Shown here piece by piece: positions 27,552 through 35,716 of a stretch of DNA of 64,000 nt. The translations under genes were made by a program, and so were the position numbers. This DNA is from Candidatus Zixiibacteriota bacterium (lineage in GTDB: Bacteria; Zixibacteria; MSB-5A5; GN15; PGXB01). Location of the stretch: contig JAFGAL010000019.1 in NCBI GenBank assembly GCA_016933695.1, forward strand, positions 58,853-122,852, given 5' to 3'. The notes beneath the pieces are model-generated. The model was not told where the DNA came from, did not search any database, and was given only the letters and a program-made list of their open reading frames with translations. Positions within the stretch are counted from its first letter, which is position 1, and each line of letters starts with the position of its first letter.

Positions 27552-28652
27552 CTACAGCGGCAATTTCTTAAGTATTTCCACAATACGTTCGGCGGTGTGC
27601 CCGTCCCAGAGGTCGGGAATAGTCCCGATTTTGCTGTTACCGGCCAGGACATTGTCAGCGGCCTCGAGGATTTTTTCGGGATCGGTTCCGGTTATAATAT
27701 TGCTGCCGACCTCTACAGTCGAGGGGCGCTCGGTATTCTCCCGCACGGTCAGACAGGGAATCCGCAAGTAAGTGGTTTCTTCCTGAATACCCCCGGAATC
27801 GGTCAAAACGAATTTCGCCTCGGACTGCAGGTGCAGAAACTCCAGATATCCCAGCGGGTTGAGCATGCGTAAATCAGCGCTGTTGTCGATATCCCCAAGG
27901 TTGTTTTCCTCAATCATTTTGCGGGTTCGGGGGTGACAGGGAAACACCACCGGGATTTTTCGGGAGATCGTTCGCACCGTATCGAGAATACTTCCGAGAA
28001 GTTCGGGATTGTCGACATTGGCGGGACGGTGCATGGTCATGGCGACATACCCCTGTGAGTGAAGCCCCAGCCGGTCAAGGATGTCGGACTGACGGGCCTT
28101 TTCCAGATTTCCGGCCAGTGAATCGATCATGATATTGCCGACAAAGAAGATTTTGCTTTCAGGGGTTCCTTCCTGTTTGAGATTGACCAGCCCGGATTTT
28201 TCACTCGCGAACAGGTAATCGGACAGGCGATCGGTGACAATACGGTTGATCTCCTCCGGCATGGCATTGTCGAACGAACGCAGTCCGGCCTCGACATGAG
28301 CCAGGCGGAGACACAGCTTGGAAGTGACTACCGCGGCGGCAAGAGTGGAATTAACATCGCCGAACACAATTACCAAATCGGGACGATCATCCAGAAACGT
28401 TTTTTCCAGCGCTATCATGATTTTGGCGGTCTGCTCGGCATGGGTTCCCGATCCGACCCCGAGATAGACATCGGGACGAGGCATGTTGAGTTCATCGAAA
28501 AAGAGCTTCGACAGCTTGTGATCGTAATGCTGTCCGGTATGGATTAATGCCGGCGTGAACCGATCAGGAAATCTGTGCAGTTCTTTTATCAATGGCGCGG
28601 CTTTCATGAAATTCGGTCGCGCTCCCACCACCAGCGCCAGTTTACTTGTCAT
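27552..28652 (-). CDS. wecB: UDP-N-acetylglucosamine 2-epimerase (non-hydrolysing)
   Basis: 366 residues. VGARPNFMKAAPLI at the start, FVFGDVNSTLAA-type segment (VIVFGDVNSTLAAA), HVEAGLRSFD and TDSGGIQEE are the complete set of WecB/MnaA signatures. It interconverts UDP-GlcNAc and UDP-ManNAc, giving the precursor for ManNAc-type amino sugars, including substrates of the WbpG pathway. ATG 28652 has GGGGGA 7 nt upstream; a longer frame to 28706 lacks one. It stands alone behind the MBOAT pair, convergent with it, and probably has its own promoter. Confidence 0.92.
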   Translation of the reverse strand: MTSKLALVVGARPNFMKAAPLIKELHRFPDRFTPALIHTGQHYDHKLSKLFFDELNMPRPDVYLGVGSGTHAEQTAKIMIALEKTFLDDRPDLVIVFGDVNSTLAAAVVTSKLCLRLAHVEAGLRSFDNAMPEEINRIVTDRLSDYLFASEKSGLVNLKQEGTPESKIFFVGNIMIDSLAGNLEKARQSDILDRLGLHSQGYVAMTMHRPANVDNPELLGSILDTVRTISRKIPVVFPCHPRTRKMIEENNLGDIDNSADLRMLNPLGYLEFLHLQSEAKFVLTDSGGIQEETTYLRIPCLTVRENTERPSTVEVGSNIITGTDPEKILEAADNVLAGNSKIGTIPDLWDGHTAERIVEILKKLPL

Positions 28653-28791
28653 TCTGTATCCCCCGTTACATTGCATCGTCCGGTTGCATCTTCGGAAAAC
28701 CACCATCGCCCACGGGCTTTTGTGTGTATTTGCCTATTTATAACACGGCCGGTGAAAATACAATCTAAAAACGGGGGACTAAAACCGGGCA

Positions 28792-28820
28792 TAACAAAGG
28801 CCGGGGGTGAATCCCGGCCT
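28792..28820 (-). terminator. terminator after the repeat lipoprotein gene
   Basis: Perfect 8-bp GC-rich stem AGGCCGGG/CCCGGCCT at 28798-28820 with a 7-nt loop, followed on the minus strand by TTTGTT. It lies 40 bp after the stop at 28860 and fits a Rho-independent terminator. Confidence 0.65.
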
Positions 28821-28859
28821 GATCTATAGAGTAAAGTATGTGTAGAAAGACTGCCCGGA

Positions 28860-29963
28860 TCAGTCGTCCAGACCGTCATTTTCGATGGTGTATCGCGGGC
28901 AATAGCTTTTCCAGCGACCGGCAAAATACCCCATCTTGTTGTCGGTATTGGCTCTCGGCAATTTGTATCGTCCTTTGAGAACTCCCCGCGTATTTCCATC
29001 GGCATCATAGAAATATCCAAGGAATTCGCCGGCGGCGTGCCGGAAGGCATTTTCATGGGCGTGGAAATTCGGATGCGGCATATACATCCCCCTGATCAAT
29101 CCCTGGAACTGACCGGTGATATCGATATACTTGCCATAGAACATCGGCACCATGATATTGTCGATCAATTCCGGTCCCCAGGTTCCCTCGAGATGTCCCA
29201 AAAGAAAGCCGTTATTGGACATCCAACGGCCGTAGAAAATGCCCTGACCGGTGGAATCGACACCCCAGCGCCCGTCCAGAAAGCCGCGCGGGCAAGCCAT
29301 CGGTTCGATCTTGCAACCGCGAAGCGCGACTGCGTTGGTGGAATCATCACCAAGATAAACTATAGTATCGAGCGCGGCCAGGTCATCCACATTCAGCGTA
29401 ATGGAAAACGGCGCGGTACTGAACGTAATCGTATTCGGCGCGATTTCCGCCGCCGTGGTATCAGTAACCGGCGGATCGTACACATAGGCCAAAAGACCAT
29501 CATGATGCACGGTGGTATACGACACCCATTCCACTAACTTGCGGTCAACCCGCTCCAGAATATAATCCTGTCCCGGTTCGAAACGAATTATTTTACGAAT
29601 CACAATCGCTCCGTCATCGACCTTAAGTGATCCGGTCCAGTTGGTTTTGACAGCAATGGTGGGATCATATACCAGTGATCCCCAAACCACCCGCAGAGCA
29701 TACACGCCATACGCGTCATTGTTGACAATGGAATCCAGCGTCGGCGACGCCGCAACAGCATCAGCGTATTCCACGTCGCCGGTCATTTCCTCGGCAATCA
29801 CCGGATCGCCGAATGCCGGGGCTTCGTCGGTGGGTGCATAGCCGCCGAACTCCGCGGCAATTGAATCGCCGTTATCGGATGAGGCGGAGTTGTTGCCTGA
29901 GCATCCGGCGAATAATCCGGCCAATCCCATCATCAGCGCAAGAATAAGAAACATACGATACAT
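28860..29963 (-). CDS. lipoprotein with Gly/Trp-rich beta repeats, unknown function
   Basis: 367 residues. The signal peptide ends at a lipobox (LFAGC, Cys21), followed by a low-complexity linker (SGNNSASSDNGDS). The last 130 residues contain a repeated pattern of short strands such as FLDGRWG, GIFYGRW, GHLEGTWG, GVLKGRY and GYFAGRW, spaced 15-25 residues, suggesting an antiparallel beta structure. I do not recognise the family. AAGGAG lies 7 nt before the ATG. A terminator follows. It probably sits on the outer membrane or in the periplasm. Confidence 0.72.
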   Translation of the reverse strand: MYRMFLILALMMGLAGLFAGCSGNNSASSDNGDSIAAEFGGYAPTDEAPAFGDPVIAEEMTGDVEYADAVAASPTLDSIVNNDAYGVYALRVVWGSLVYDPTIAVKTNWTGSLKVDDGAIVIRKIIRFEPGQDYILERVDRKLVEWVSYTTVHHDGLLAYVYDPPVTDTTAAEIAPNTITFSTAPFSITLNVDDLAALDTIVYLGDDSTNAVALRGCKIEPMACPRGFLDGRWGVDSTGQGIFYGRWMSNNGFLLGHLEGTWGPELIDNIMVPMFYGKYIDITGQFQGLIRGMYMPHPNFHAHENAFRHAAGEFLGYFYDADGNTRGVLKGRYKLPRANTDNKMGYFAGRWKSYCPRYTIENDGLDD

Positions 29964-30039
29964 TCTTTTACTCCTTACAGTATGTGTTGAATCTGCCTTT
30001 TCTTGTAAATGACATCAAACCGTATGCCAAAAACATTTG

Positions 30040-30119
30040 GACGGGGTAATTCCCCGTCAGCCAACGAGTTCACGGTCGGGTGATTGACATATAATAACCG
30101 CCGGACGCGTACCGTCCGG
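30040..30119. other. two inverted repeats in the gap 29964-30220
   Basis: Two perfect 7-bp stems with 5-nt loops: GACGGGG/CCCCGTC at 30040-30058 and CCGGACG/CGTCCGG at 30101-30119. The left one is followed on the minus strand, after six bases, by a run of five T, so it may end transcription of the small gene at 30221-30469. The right one has no T-run. No small ORF of note is seen in this gap. Confidence 0.4.
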
Positions 30120-30220
30120 TACAGATGACCATGCCCTGACCCCTGCGGGACAGTGCTAATTGACGTGACATGTAAGATATAGTTTAAGACGGGAGAATCG
30201 ATAGGCGTTTGATTAAACGG

Positions 30221-30469
30221 TCACATGCTTGACCAGGCGGTCTGTTCCAAAGCTTTGACAATGGCATCGTATGAGAGTTTCATGCGAGAGGCAGACATTT
30301 GCGGTCCGATCAGATCGAATCCGTCAACCACAACCTGCGGCGACTTGACCTTTGTCTCCCACTCATGAATCGTGGCCGAAATGCCGAGGTTTTTTACGGC
30401 CTCCCTGACAAACCCCGCGGCACGTATGTGATCGGCCTTTTGTTTCGAATAGATTATATTTATTTCCAT
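30221..30469 (-). CDS. small cysteine-free protein, possibly thioredoxin-fold
   Basis: 82 residues starting MEINIIYSKQ, with AGGGGA 4 nt before the ATG. The layout strand-helix (REAVKNLGISATIHEW), then PQVVVDGFDLIGPQ, then a C-terminal helix, resembles small thioredoxin-like proteins in which a Pro precedes a strand. The place where such proteins have CxxC reads SKQKA, and the protein has no cysteine at all. It lies downstream of selD on the same strand with a 236-bp gap. I do not recognise a named family; the fold guess is from pattern only. Confidence 0.55.
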   Translation of the reverse strand: MEINIIYSKQKADHIRAAGFVREAVKNLGISATIHEWETKVKSPQVVVDGFDLIGPQMSASRMKLSYDAIVKALEQTAWSSM

Positions 30470-30705
30470 ACTTCCCCTCAATCGCCTTAAAATATTCCTT
30501 TTATGAAATCCATGTCAACAAAAACTTGAGCGTTGACGAAGAAGTTCTGTTCGGATGGATGGTCGATTAATAAACCATCGCATATTCCGCTCAGCTCTTA
30601 CTTATTAAACAGATTTTTCCTCATCTCGGTTTCATGAATAAACCGAAAATTTGTAAACAGGAAGTTTACGATGTACTAAAATGACGTTAAGATAAGTACT
30701 ATATG

Positions 30706-31755
30706 CTATTCGACGATAATAGCATATTCCGAACGAGGCTCCACCCTGCCGATTTCCGCAATCTCAATATTTTTCACGCGGGCCGAAGCGATCATCGGTT
30801 CGGCATTGTCATCCGGGATCACGACCAGCAAACCGCCGGAAGTTTGCGCATCAAAGAGCACATCTGCCCTGGCTTTGGCAAAAGCTTTCGGCAGATATAC
30901 CACATCCTGCAAATACTCGCGATTGGCATTGGCGCCGCCCGTCAACGCGCCCGCTTCGGCAAATGTCAACACATTGGGAATCAAAGGTAGACGGTCAAAC
31001 GCAATACGGATCGTCACTTTTGAAGCAACCGCTATTTCATACGCATGCCCCAGAATGCCGAAGCCGGTGATATCGGTCGCGGCATGCGCCCCGTGGGCAA
31101 CCATCAACTCCGCACCGTCGCGATTCAACGTCGCCATCAGGCGCGTGACAAAGTCGATATCCGTCTGTCCGGCCTTTTTCTGCTTGATCGCGGTGGTAAT
31201 GATGCCGGTTCCCAGCGGCTTGGTGAGAAACAGCCGGTCGCCGACCTGCGCGCCGGCATTGGTTATAATCTTATCGATATCGATAATCCCCGTACAGGCG
31301 ACACCGTATTTCAGTTCGTTATCCTTGATCGAGTGCCCGCCGACGACCGCCGCTCCGGACTCGTGTATTTTCTCGGCACCGCCGAGCAGGATTTGTTTCA
31401 AAATATCCGGCGACATTTTCGGCGGGAAACCGACAATGTTAAGCGCGGTCAGCGGCCGACCGCCCATGGCATAAATATCCGAAAGCGCATTGGCGGCGGC
31501 AATTTGTCCGAAATAGTAAGGGTCGTCGACAATCGGCGGAAAAAAATCCACCGTCTGCACCAACGCCTGCCTGTCATTGATACGGAATACCCCGGCATCG
31601 TCGGCGGTAGTGAATCCCACCAGCAGATCGGGATTCGTCTCTTGGGGAAGTCCCCGCAGCACATCAGCCAAAAACTTTGGCCCGAGTTTCGATGCTCACC
31701 CCGCGCAGGAGACTTCGGCGGTCAGTTTTATCGTTATGCCGTCTTTGGTGTTCAT
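30706..31755 (-). CDS. selD: selenide, water dikinase containing selenocysteine (UGA at 31698-31696)
   Basis: 349 residues when the in-frame TGA at 31698-31696 is read as selenocysteine. The N-terminus is MNTKDGITIKLTAEV then SCAGUASKLGPKFLADVL, so Sec20 and Lys23 fall at the catalytic positions of SelD. Later blocks (DDAGVFRI, VQTVDFFPPIVDDPYYFG, GGHSIKDNELKYG, TDITGFGILGH, AQTSGGLL) are typical for the family. SelD makes selenophosphate from selenide and ATP for selenocysteine and selenouridine. Treating the TGA as stop would leave a protein starting at 31671 without its active site. A 15-nt hairpin follows the UGA. The gene is 46 bp after the TPR gene at 31802. Confidence 0.92.
31667..31681 (-). 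promoter_or_regulatory. candidate bacterial SECIS hairpin of selD
   Basis: Starting 15 nt after the UGA, GCCAAA pairs with TTTGGC around a short GTT loop (6-bp stem, extendable by one G-U pair). Position inside the reading frame just downstream of UGA and a G/U apical loop are what SelB-binding SECIS elements need. Confidence 0.6.
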
Positions 31756-31801
31756 ATCAACAACTCATAACATAAGAATCGAGATCGGGTTCCTTATGCG
31801 A

Positions 31802-32803
31802 TTATTTTCCCCGACGGCGAAGACTCCACAGGCGGTCGCGTTGTTTACGCCGAATACTTTTCGGGATATTGTCATGGATATTGTGCATATATTCCAGTAC
31901 CGAATTGGCCCGCGCGTCGGCACCGATTTTATCCAGAGCATGATACAGCCAGAAAGCGGCCTCTATGACATTGAAATAATTGCCGGGGTTTTCCCGGATG
32001 TTATCGAAAATGGCCTGAAACTCATCGATCGCCTCGTGATATCGCTCGCTTTTCAAATGCGCCTCGGCCAGCGGCCAGCGAAATGAAATACCGTCAGGAA
32101 AACGCTTCAGCAAATCGCGGCAAAGCGCAATTGCCTGATCGTATTCCTCTTCGTTGAGCATGACCCAGATCAACTCGGAAGCGGCCACGTCTTTTGAAAA
32201 CAGGCTGGAATCAACCGCCAGACGGATTTCCCGTATCCCCTGTTCTTTCTCGTTTTTAAACACACCGACCGTGCGCAGTATTCCGGACTTGACCGACTTC
32301 CAGTAATGATATGTCCCCAGCCCAAGGTACAAATCATACAGGGTCGAATCGATCTGAAGTCCGTCGCGATACCACCCCTTGGCCTTAAATCCGTCGCCGA
32401 GGGCGGCAAATTTCGAGCCGAACCGCGCCTCCCAGATCGATCGATAGGCGAATTGATGCCCGATAAACAGGTAACACAGGGCGGAATCCCGTGTCGTGCA
32501 GGAGATCAATCGCTTTTCGGCACTGATAACCACGCTGTCAAGCAATGCGAAGTAGTCCGAACCAAACAGATCCTCTTCCCGGTCGATCATTTCCGCCTGC
32601 CAGACCGAGGCGCGGAACAGATAGCCGCCGGGATCGGTGATGTCGCGGCGATGCAGATCTTCGAAAATCCCATATGCCCGTTCCCACTGGCCGTTGAGCA
32701 TGGCATCCATACCGCGGTCGATATGTTCGAGTTTTTCAGGAGGTAACAGCGTTGATTGTGCCGGGGTCAGTAGCAGAAGAAATGCCAAAACAGAACAGAT
32801 CAT
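31802..32803 (-). CDS. exported TPR-type protein (paralogue 1)
   Basis: 333 residues with a signal peptide (LAFLLLLTPAQS). The body is alpha-helical with TPR-like repeats: MDAMLNGQWERAYGIFEDLHR, YDLYLGLGTYHYWKS, YDQAIALCRDLLKRFPDG, YHEAIDEFQAIF. Order and spacing of motifs mirror the adjacent upstream gene (YLGLGTYHYWKS versus YVGLGAYNYYKT), so the two are tandem paralogues, 1 bp apart. No enzyme motif is present; likely a periplasmic or outer-membrane scaffold. Possible co-transcription with selD (46-bp gap) is not evidence for a selenium role. Confidence 0.75.
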   Translation of the reverse strand: MICSVLAFLLLLTPAQSTLLPPEKLEHIDRGMDAMLNGQWERAYGIFEDLHRRDITDPGGYLFRASVWQAEMIDREEDLFGSDYFALLDSVVISAEKRLISCTTRDSALCYLFIGHQFAYRSIWEARFGSKFAALGDGFKAKGWYRDGLQIDSTLYDLYLGLGTYHYWKSVKSGILRTVGVFKNEKEQGIREIRLAVDSSLFSKDVAASELIWVMLNEEEYDQAIALCRDLLKRFPDGISFRWPLAEAHLKSERYHEAIDEFQAIFDNIRENPGNYFNVIEAAFWLYHALDKIGADARANSVLEYMHNIHDNIPKSIRRKQRDRLWSLRRRGK

Positions 32804-32804
32804 C

Positions 32805-33839
32805 TCACTTCATGCGCTTAACAAAGGCTTTGGTGCTGTCATAGGTCTCGGCGAAGTAGGCGTTGTCATCGCGCAGTCCTTTCAGGGATAAAATCTTGTC
32901 GGTAATCCGCCGGGCGGCGGCCAGGTCTCCCTGGCGATAGAAGATTTTCGCGTCGACCAGTTCCACCTCGAAAATGCCGGCATCATCGAAGTACGGCGAG
33001 TTTTTCCACACCCGACGCAGAGCGCGAAGTTTGTCATTGGCCTCGTCGGTTCGATCCAGCATCATCAGGGACTGGGCATAATAAAGCAGGCAGTAGGCGT
33101 CATTCGGATTGCCCGCTTCCAGCGAGTCCGCCAGTGCCACGGCATCTTCATATCTCTGTTCATTGAAATAAATGCGAAGCAGAGATTCCCGCGCATTGTA
33201 CGATGCCAGAAATCCGTGATCGATGGTCTTCTTAATCTGCGCAATTCCCTCTTCACGGCGGTCGGAAATAAACGGCAACCAGAGGAAATTCTCGGCCATA
33301 ATGGTCTTGTAGTAATTGTACGCTCCCAAACCGACATATGCGTCAAAGAACGTGCTGTCCAGCTCGATGGCGTCGTTCAGATGAGCACTGCACCGCAACC
33401 CATCGCGGAACGACGCAAACCAGCGTCCGTGAAATGCCCGTTGCAAAGCGCGATACCCGTATGATGCTCCCGAAATAAACCGCCAGTTGGCGTTGTCGCG
33501 ATCGGTATCGTGAAGTTCTTCGGCCCGCTCGATGGCATCGGTCAATAACTCGTCGATTTCATCCTTGTACATATCATTGCGAAACTCTTCGGAGATGGTT
33601 TGATAGACGGTCCCCTTGATAAAATACCCGAGTGGATTACCGGGTTGGTCTTTAATTAATTGCTCCGCACCCTTGATGGCGTCGTCGAATTCATTATTCC
33701 AGATATGATGGGCAATTCGCAGTACGGACGAGTCGCGGACCTCGGTGAAGGCATAAACCGGTTTTTCTGCTGATATGATTGCCACAATGGCCGCCAAGGC
33801 CAACAGGTAATGCGATGATTTCATACGAGGCTTATACAT
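32805..33839 (-). CDS. exported TPR-type protein (paralogue 2)
   Basis: 344 residues with a signal peptide (YLLALAAIVAIISAEKPVYA). TPR-like repeats include FDDAIKGAEQLIKDQPGNP, YVGLGAYNYYKTI and YEDAVALADSLEAGNPNDA. It has the same domain order as the following gene, from which it is separated by 1 bp, and a short shared motif RREEGIAQIKKTIDHGF versus EKEQGIREIRLAVDSSLF. Function unknown. ATG 33839 is used; GTG 33842 and ATG 33824 are alternatives. It lies 44 bp downstream of the anti-sigma gene and may belong to the same transcript. Confidence 0.75.
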   Translation of the reverse strand: MYKPRMKSSHYLLALAAIVAIISAEKPVYAFTEVRDSSVLRIAHHIWNNEFDDAIKGAEQLIKDQPGNPLGYFIKGTVYQTISEEFRNDMYKDEIDELLTDAIERAEELHDTDRDNANWRFISGASYGYRALQRAFHGRWFASFRDGLRCSAHLNDAIELDSTFFDAYVGLGAYNYYKTIMAENFLWLPFISDRREEGIAQIKKTIDHGFLASYNARESLLRIYFNEQRYEDAVALADSLEAGNPNDAYCLLYYAQSLMMLDRTDEANDKLRALRRVWKNSPYFDDAGIFEVELVDAKIFYRQGDLAAARRITDKILSLKGLRDDNAYFAETYDSTKAFVKRMK

Positions 33840-33882
33840 CACCCCGTAATATTGGTTTCAATCCGCAAATGGCAACAGTTTT

Positions 33883-34671
33883 TTAAATGGCCGAGAGGAC
33901 GGTTCTGATTTCCGACAACTCCAGCGTCTTATCTTCCGAGACGGCGACCATGATCATGCCGTTTTCTTTCCAGTACATGATCTGGCAGCTCTTGCAGGTG
34001 TACTGGTAAAAATCAATTCCGTCAATCGTAACCTGTTCGAAACCCGGAAGATTGATACCGTCATCGTTACCGACAAAAAGCGAAACCAGGGACTGATCGT
34101 GGGCATACTGAAAATGCGCAAACCGGCAATTCTGGATGTTATCGAGGCAGGAGCCGATCATGAGAAAACCGGGCATGGAATCGTTGACCGTAACGGGAAT
34201 GCTCTTTTGTAAAAACGCCAGCACTTCCGGATCACGGGGATCGATCGCCGGATCATCGGCCTGGCTGGTGCGATACGCCTGCACGCCGGCCATATGGCAG
34301 TTTTCAAACGGCTCAATAAATGTGTGATAGCGATAATACCCGGCAACCGAAAACGCCGCCACGATACACAGAATAAGCGCCGCCGCGGCCGCGATGATAA
34401 CCGCCTGGTACCGAAAGGGACGGTTAAAAAACCGATTCGGTTTGTCTTCGCTTTCATCGATTCTGGTAAGAATGCGTTTTTTCAAATCGTCCGCTTTGGG
34501 GGACGAAGAAGCCTTGTCACAGACGAAAGTTTTAAACATGGCCTCGAATTCATAACGGGCCATGCAATTCTCGCAGTGGGCGAGGTGTTCCTGCACTTCT
34601 TTTACGTCGATTTCACTGGCTTCTTTATCAATTACCTCATACAAACGCCTCAAAGCTTCTTCGCAGGTCAT
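33883..34671 (-). CDS. membrane anti-sigma factor with zinc-finger domain
   Basis: 262 residues. The N-terminal anti-sigma domain has HLAHCENC (HxxxCxxC) preceded by a Cys at position 3, the zinc anti-sigma (ZAS/zf-HC2) signature. A single membrane helix follows at about residues 92-112 (VIIAAAAALILCIVAAFSVAG), then a 150-residue periplasmic part with five further cysteines (MIGSCLDNIQNC, YTCKSC) that could sense redox state. It should hold the cognate sigma factor, encoded by the gene overlapping it by 4 bp, inactive until a signal arrives. Confidence 0.88.
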   Translation of the reverse strand: MTCEEALRRLYEVIDKEASEIDVKEVQEHLAHCENCMARYEFEAMFKTFVCDKASSSPKADDLKKRILTRIDESEDKPNRFFNRPFRYQAVIIAAAAALILCIVAAFSVAGYYRYHTFIEPFENCHMAGVQAYRTSQADDPAIDPRDPEVLAFLQKSIPVTVNDSMPGFLMIGSCLDNIQNCRFAHFQYAHDQSLVSLFVGNDDGINLPGFEQVTIDGIDFYQYTCKSCQIMYWKENGMIMVAVSEDKTLELSEIRTVLSAI

Positions 34672-35231
34672 CTGGCAGTTTCCTTAATGAATCCATTTTT
34701 CACGGCGTAATCCCACAACGCCTTTTGAAGCAGTTTCCGCCCCCGATGCAGTCGCGATTTGACCGTGCCTATCTGTAATCCGGCAATATCGGCGATTTCC
34801 TGATAGCTGAACCCCTCAAGGAAGGAAAGGACCACGACCAGTCGGAAGTCTTCGGGAAGCTCTTCAATGGCGCCTTTTACGTCATCGTCAAAAACCTTCG
34901 CAAAAAAGTGCTGTTCCGGGTTATCCGAGGGACCAAGCGCCGAAAGCTGGCCGAACAGAAAATCATCGTCAACATCCTGTAAATCAACAACCTGCGGCGC
35001 CCGCGATTTGGCGCGGTAGTTGTTGATAAAAATGTTCGTCATGATTTTAAACAACCATGCCCGGCAATTCGAACCCTCTTCAAATTTGTCCCAGAAGCGG
35101 TACGCTTTCATCAGCGTTTCCTGTACCAAATCCTCGGCATCTCCTTCATTTTTCGTCATTCGGAGGGCCGTACGGTACAGCGAATCGACATGAATCATCG
35201 CTTCCGCTTCGAATGTCTCTTTCTTGCTCAT
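34668..35231 (-). CDS. ECF-family RNA polymerase sigma factor
   Basis: 187 residues. Region 2 (DAEDLVQETLMKAYRFWDKF, AWLFKIMTNIFINNYR) and region 4 (EELPEDFRLVVVLSFLEGFSYQEIADIAG with VKSRLHRGRKLL) are both complete. It directs RNA polymerase to a stress or envelope regulon, controlled by the membrane anti-sigma encoded next (ATGA-type overlap). No Shine-Dalgarno stands free: the bases just before the ATG form one arm of a 49-nt hairpin (35232-35280), so translation may be controlled by RNA structure. Confidence 0.92.
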   Translation of the reverse strand: MSKKETFEAEAMIHVDSLYRTALRMTKNEGDAEDLVQETLMKAYRFWDKFEEGSNCRAWLFKIMTNIFINNYRAKSRAPQVVDLQDVDDDFLFGQLSALGPSDNPEQHFFAKVFDDDVKGAIEELPEDFRLVVVLSFLEGFSYQEIADIAGLQIGTVKSRLHRGRKLLQKALWDYAVKNGFIKETAR

Positions 35232-35280
35232 GTTACCCGACTGTCAGCAGTCCATCGTACCTGACACCGCATCGGGTAAC
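35232..35280 (-). promoter_or_regulatory. 49-nt hairpin abutting the ECF sigma start codon
   Basis: On the minus strand GTTACCCGA pairs with TCGGGTAAC (9 bp, perfect), and inside it TGTCAG pairs with CTGACA (6 bp) around a 13-nt loop. The 3-prime arm ends directly at the ATG at 35231 and contains the only GGG-type ribosome site. The structure could block translation, or the repeat could be a protein-binding operator. Confidence 0.6.
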
Positions 35281-35716
35281 CGTTACACATCATATATAAC
35301 AGATTCCCGATCGGTCTTGTTCCAATCATCCCTGTCCCGAGTCGATATCAACGGCCCCATACATTATGGATGAAAAGGCAGTTAAAAAACCGCGTTTTCA
35401 ACCTGAATGACGAAGCGGTCGATTACCGCTCGGTATATTTGCTTGAAAGTAATATAATAATCAATTATGTGCGGAGCAACCGCAAAGACCGCCCTGATTC
35501 CTTTCTCGATTATTTTTTCAGATTTATGATGTGATTATGATCTGCCACGGCGCTTGTTCTCGGCTTTTTATGTTGTTGTACATTATACACTTACAAAACC
35601 ATAAACATCCAGATCACGACAAATTATTATGCAAAATATGGAAGCATTGGCTCAGTTTTGGGCAATTTCTTTTTGTTCTTTAGTTTAAGGTCCTATATTC
35701 CGACATAGGTTATAGA
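35281..35716. other. intergenic region with possible ECF promoter and a weak small ORF
   Basis: AT-rich gap between the sigma gene and the lipoprotein at 35717. On the minus strand GGAAC (35319-35323) and TGTTA (35297-35301) are 17 nt apart, an arrangement seen at ECF-dependent promoters, and would allow autoregulation. On the plus strand a 54-codon ORF runs 35370-35534 (MKRQLKNRVF...), without a ribosome site, so I do not call it a gene. No RNA gene is recognised. Confidence 0.35.

Noticed and set aside
30706..31671. selD starting at the TTG at 31671, after the TGA
   Set aside because: This version would lack the whole active site, which is present in frame upstream once TGA is read as selenocysteine.
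35370..35534. 54-codon ORF in the gap before the lipoprotein gene
   Set aside because: No ribosome site, no promoter at suitable distance and no recognisable sequence; length is within chance for an AT-rich gap.
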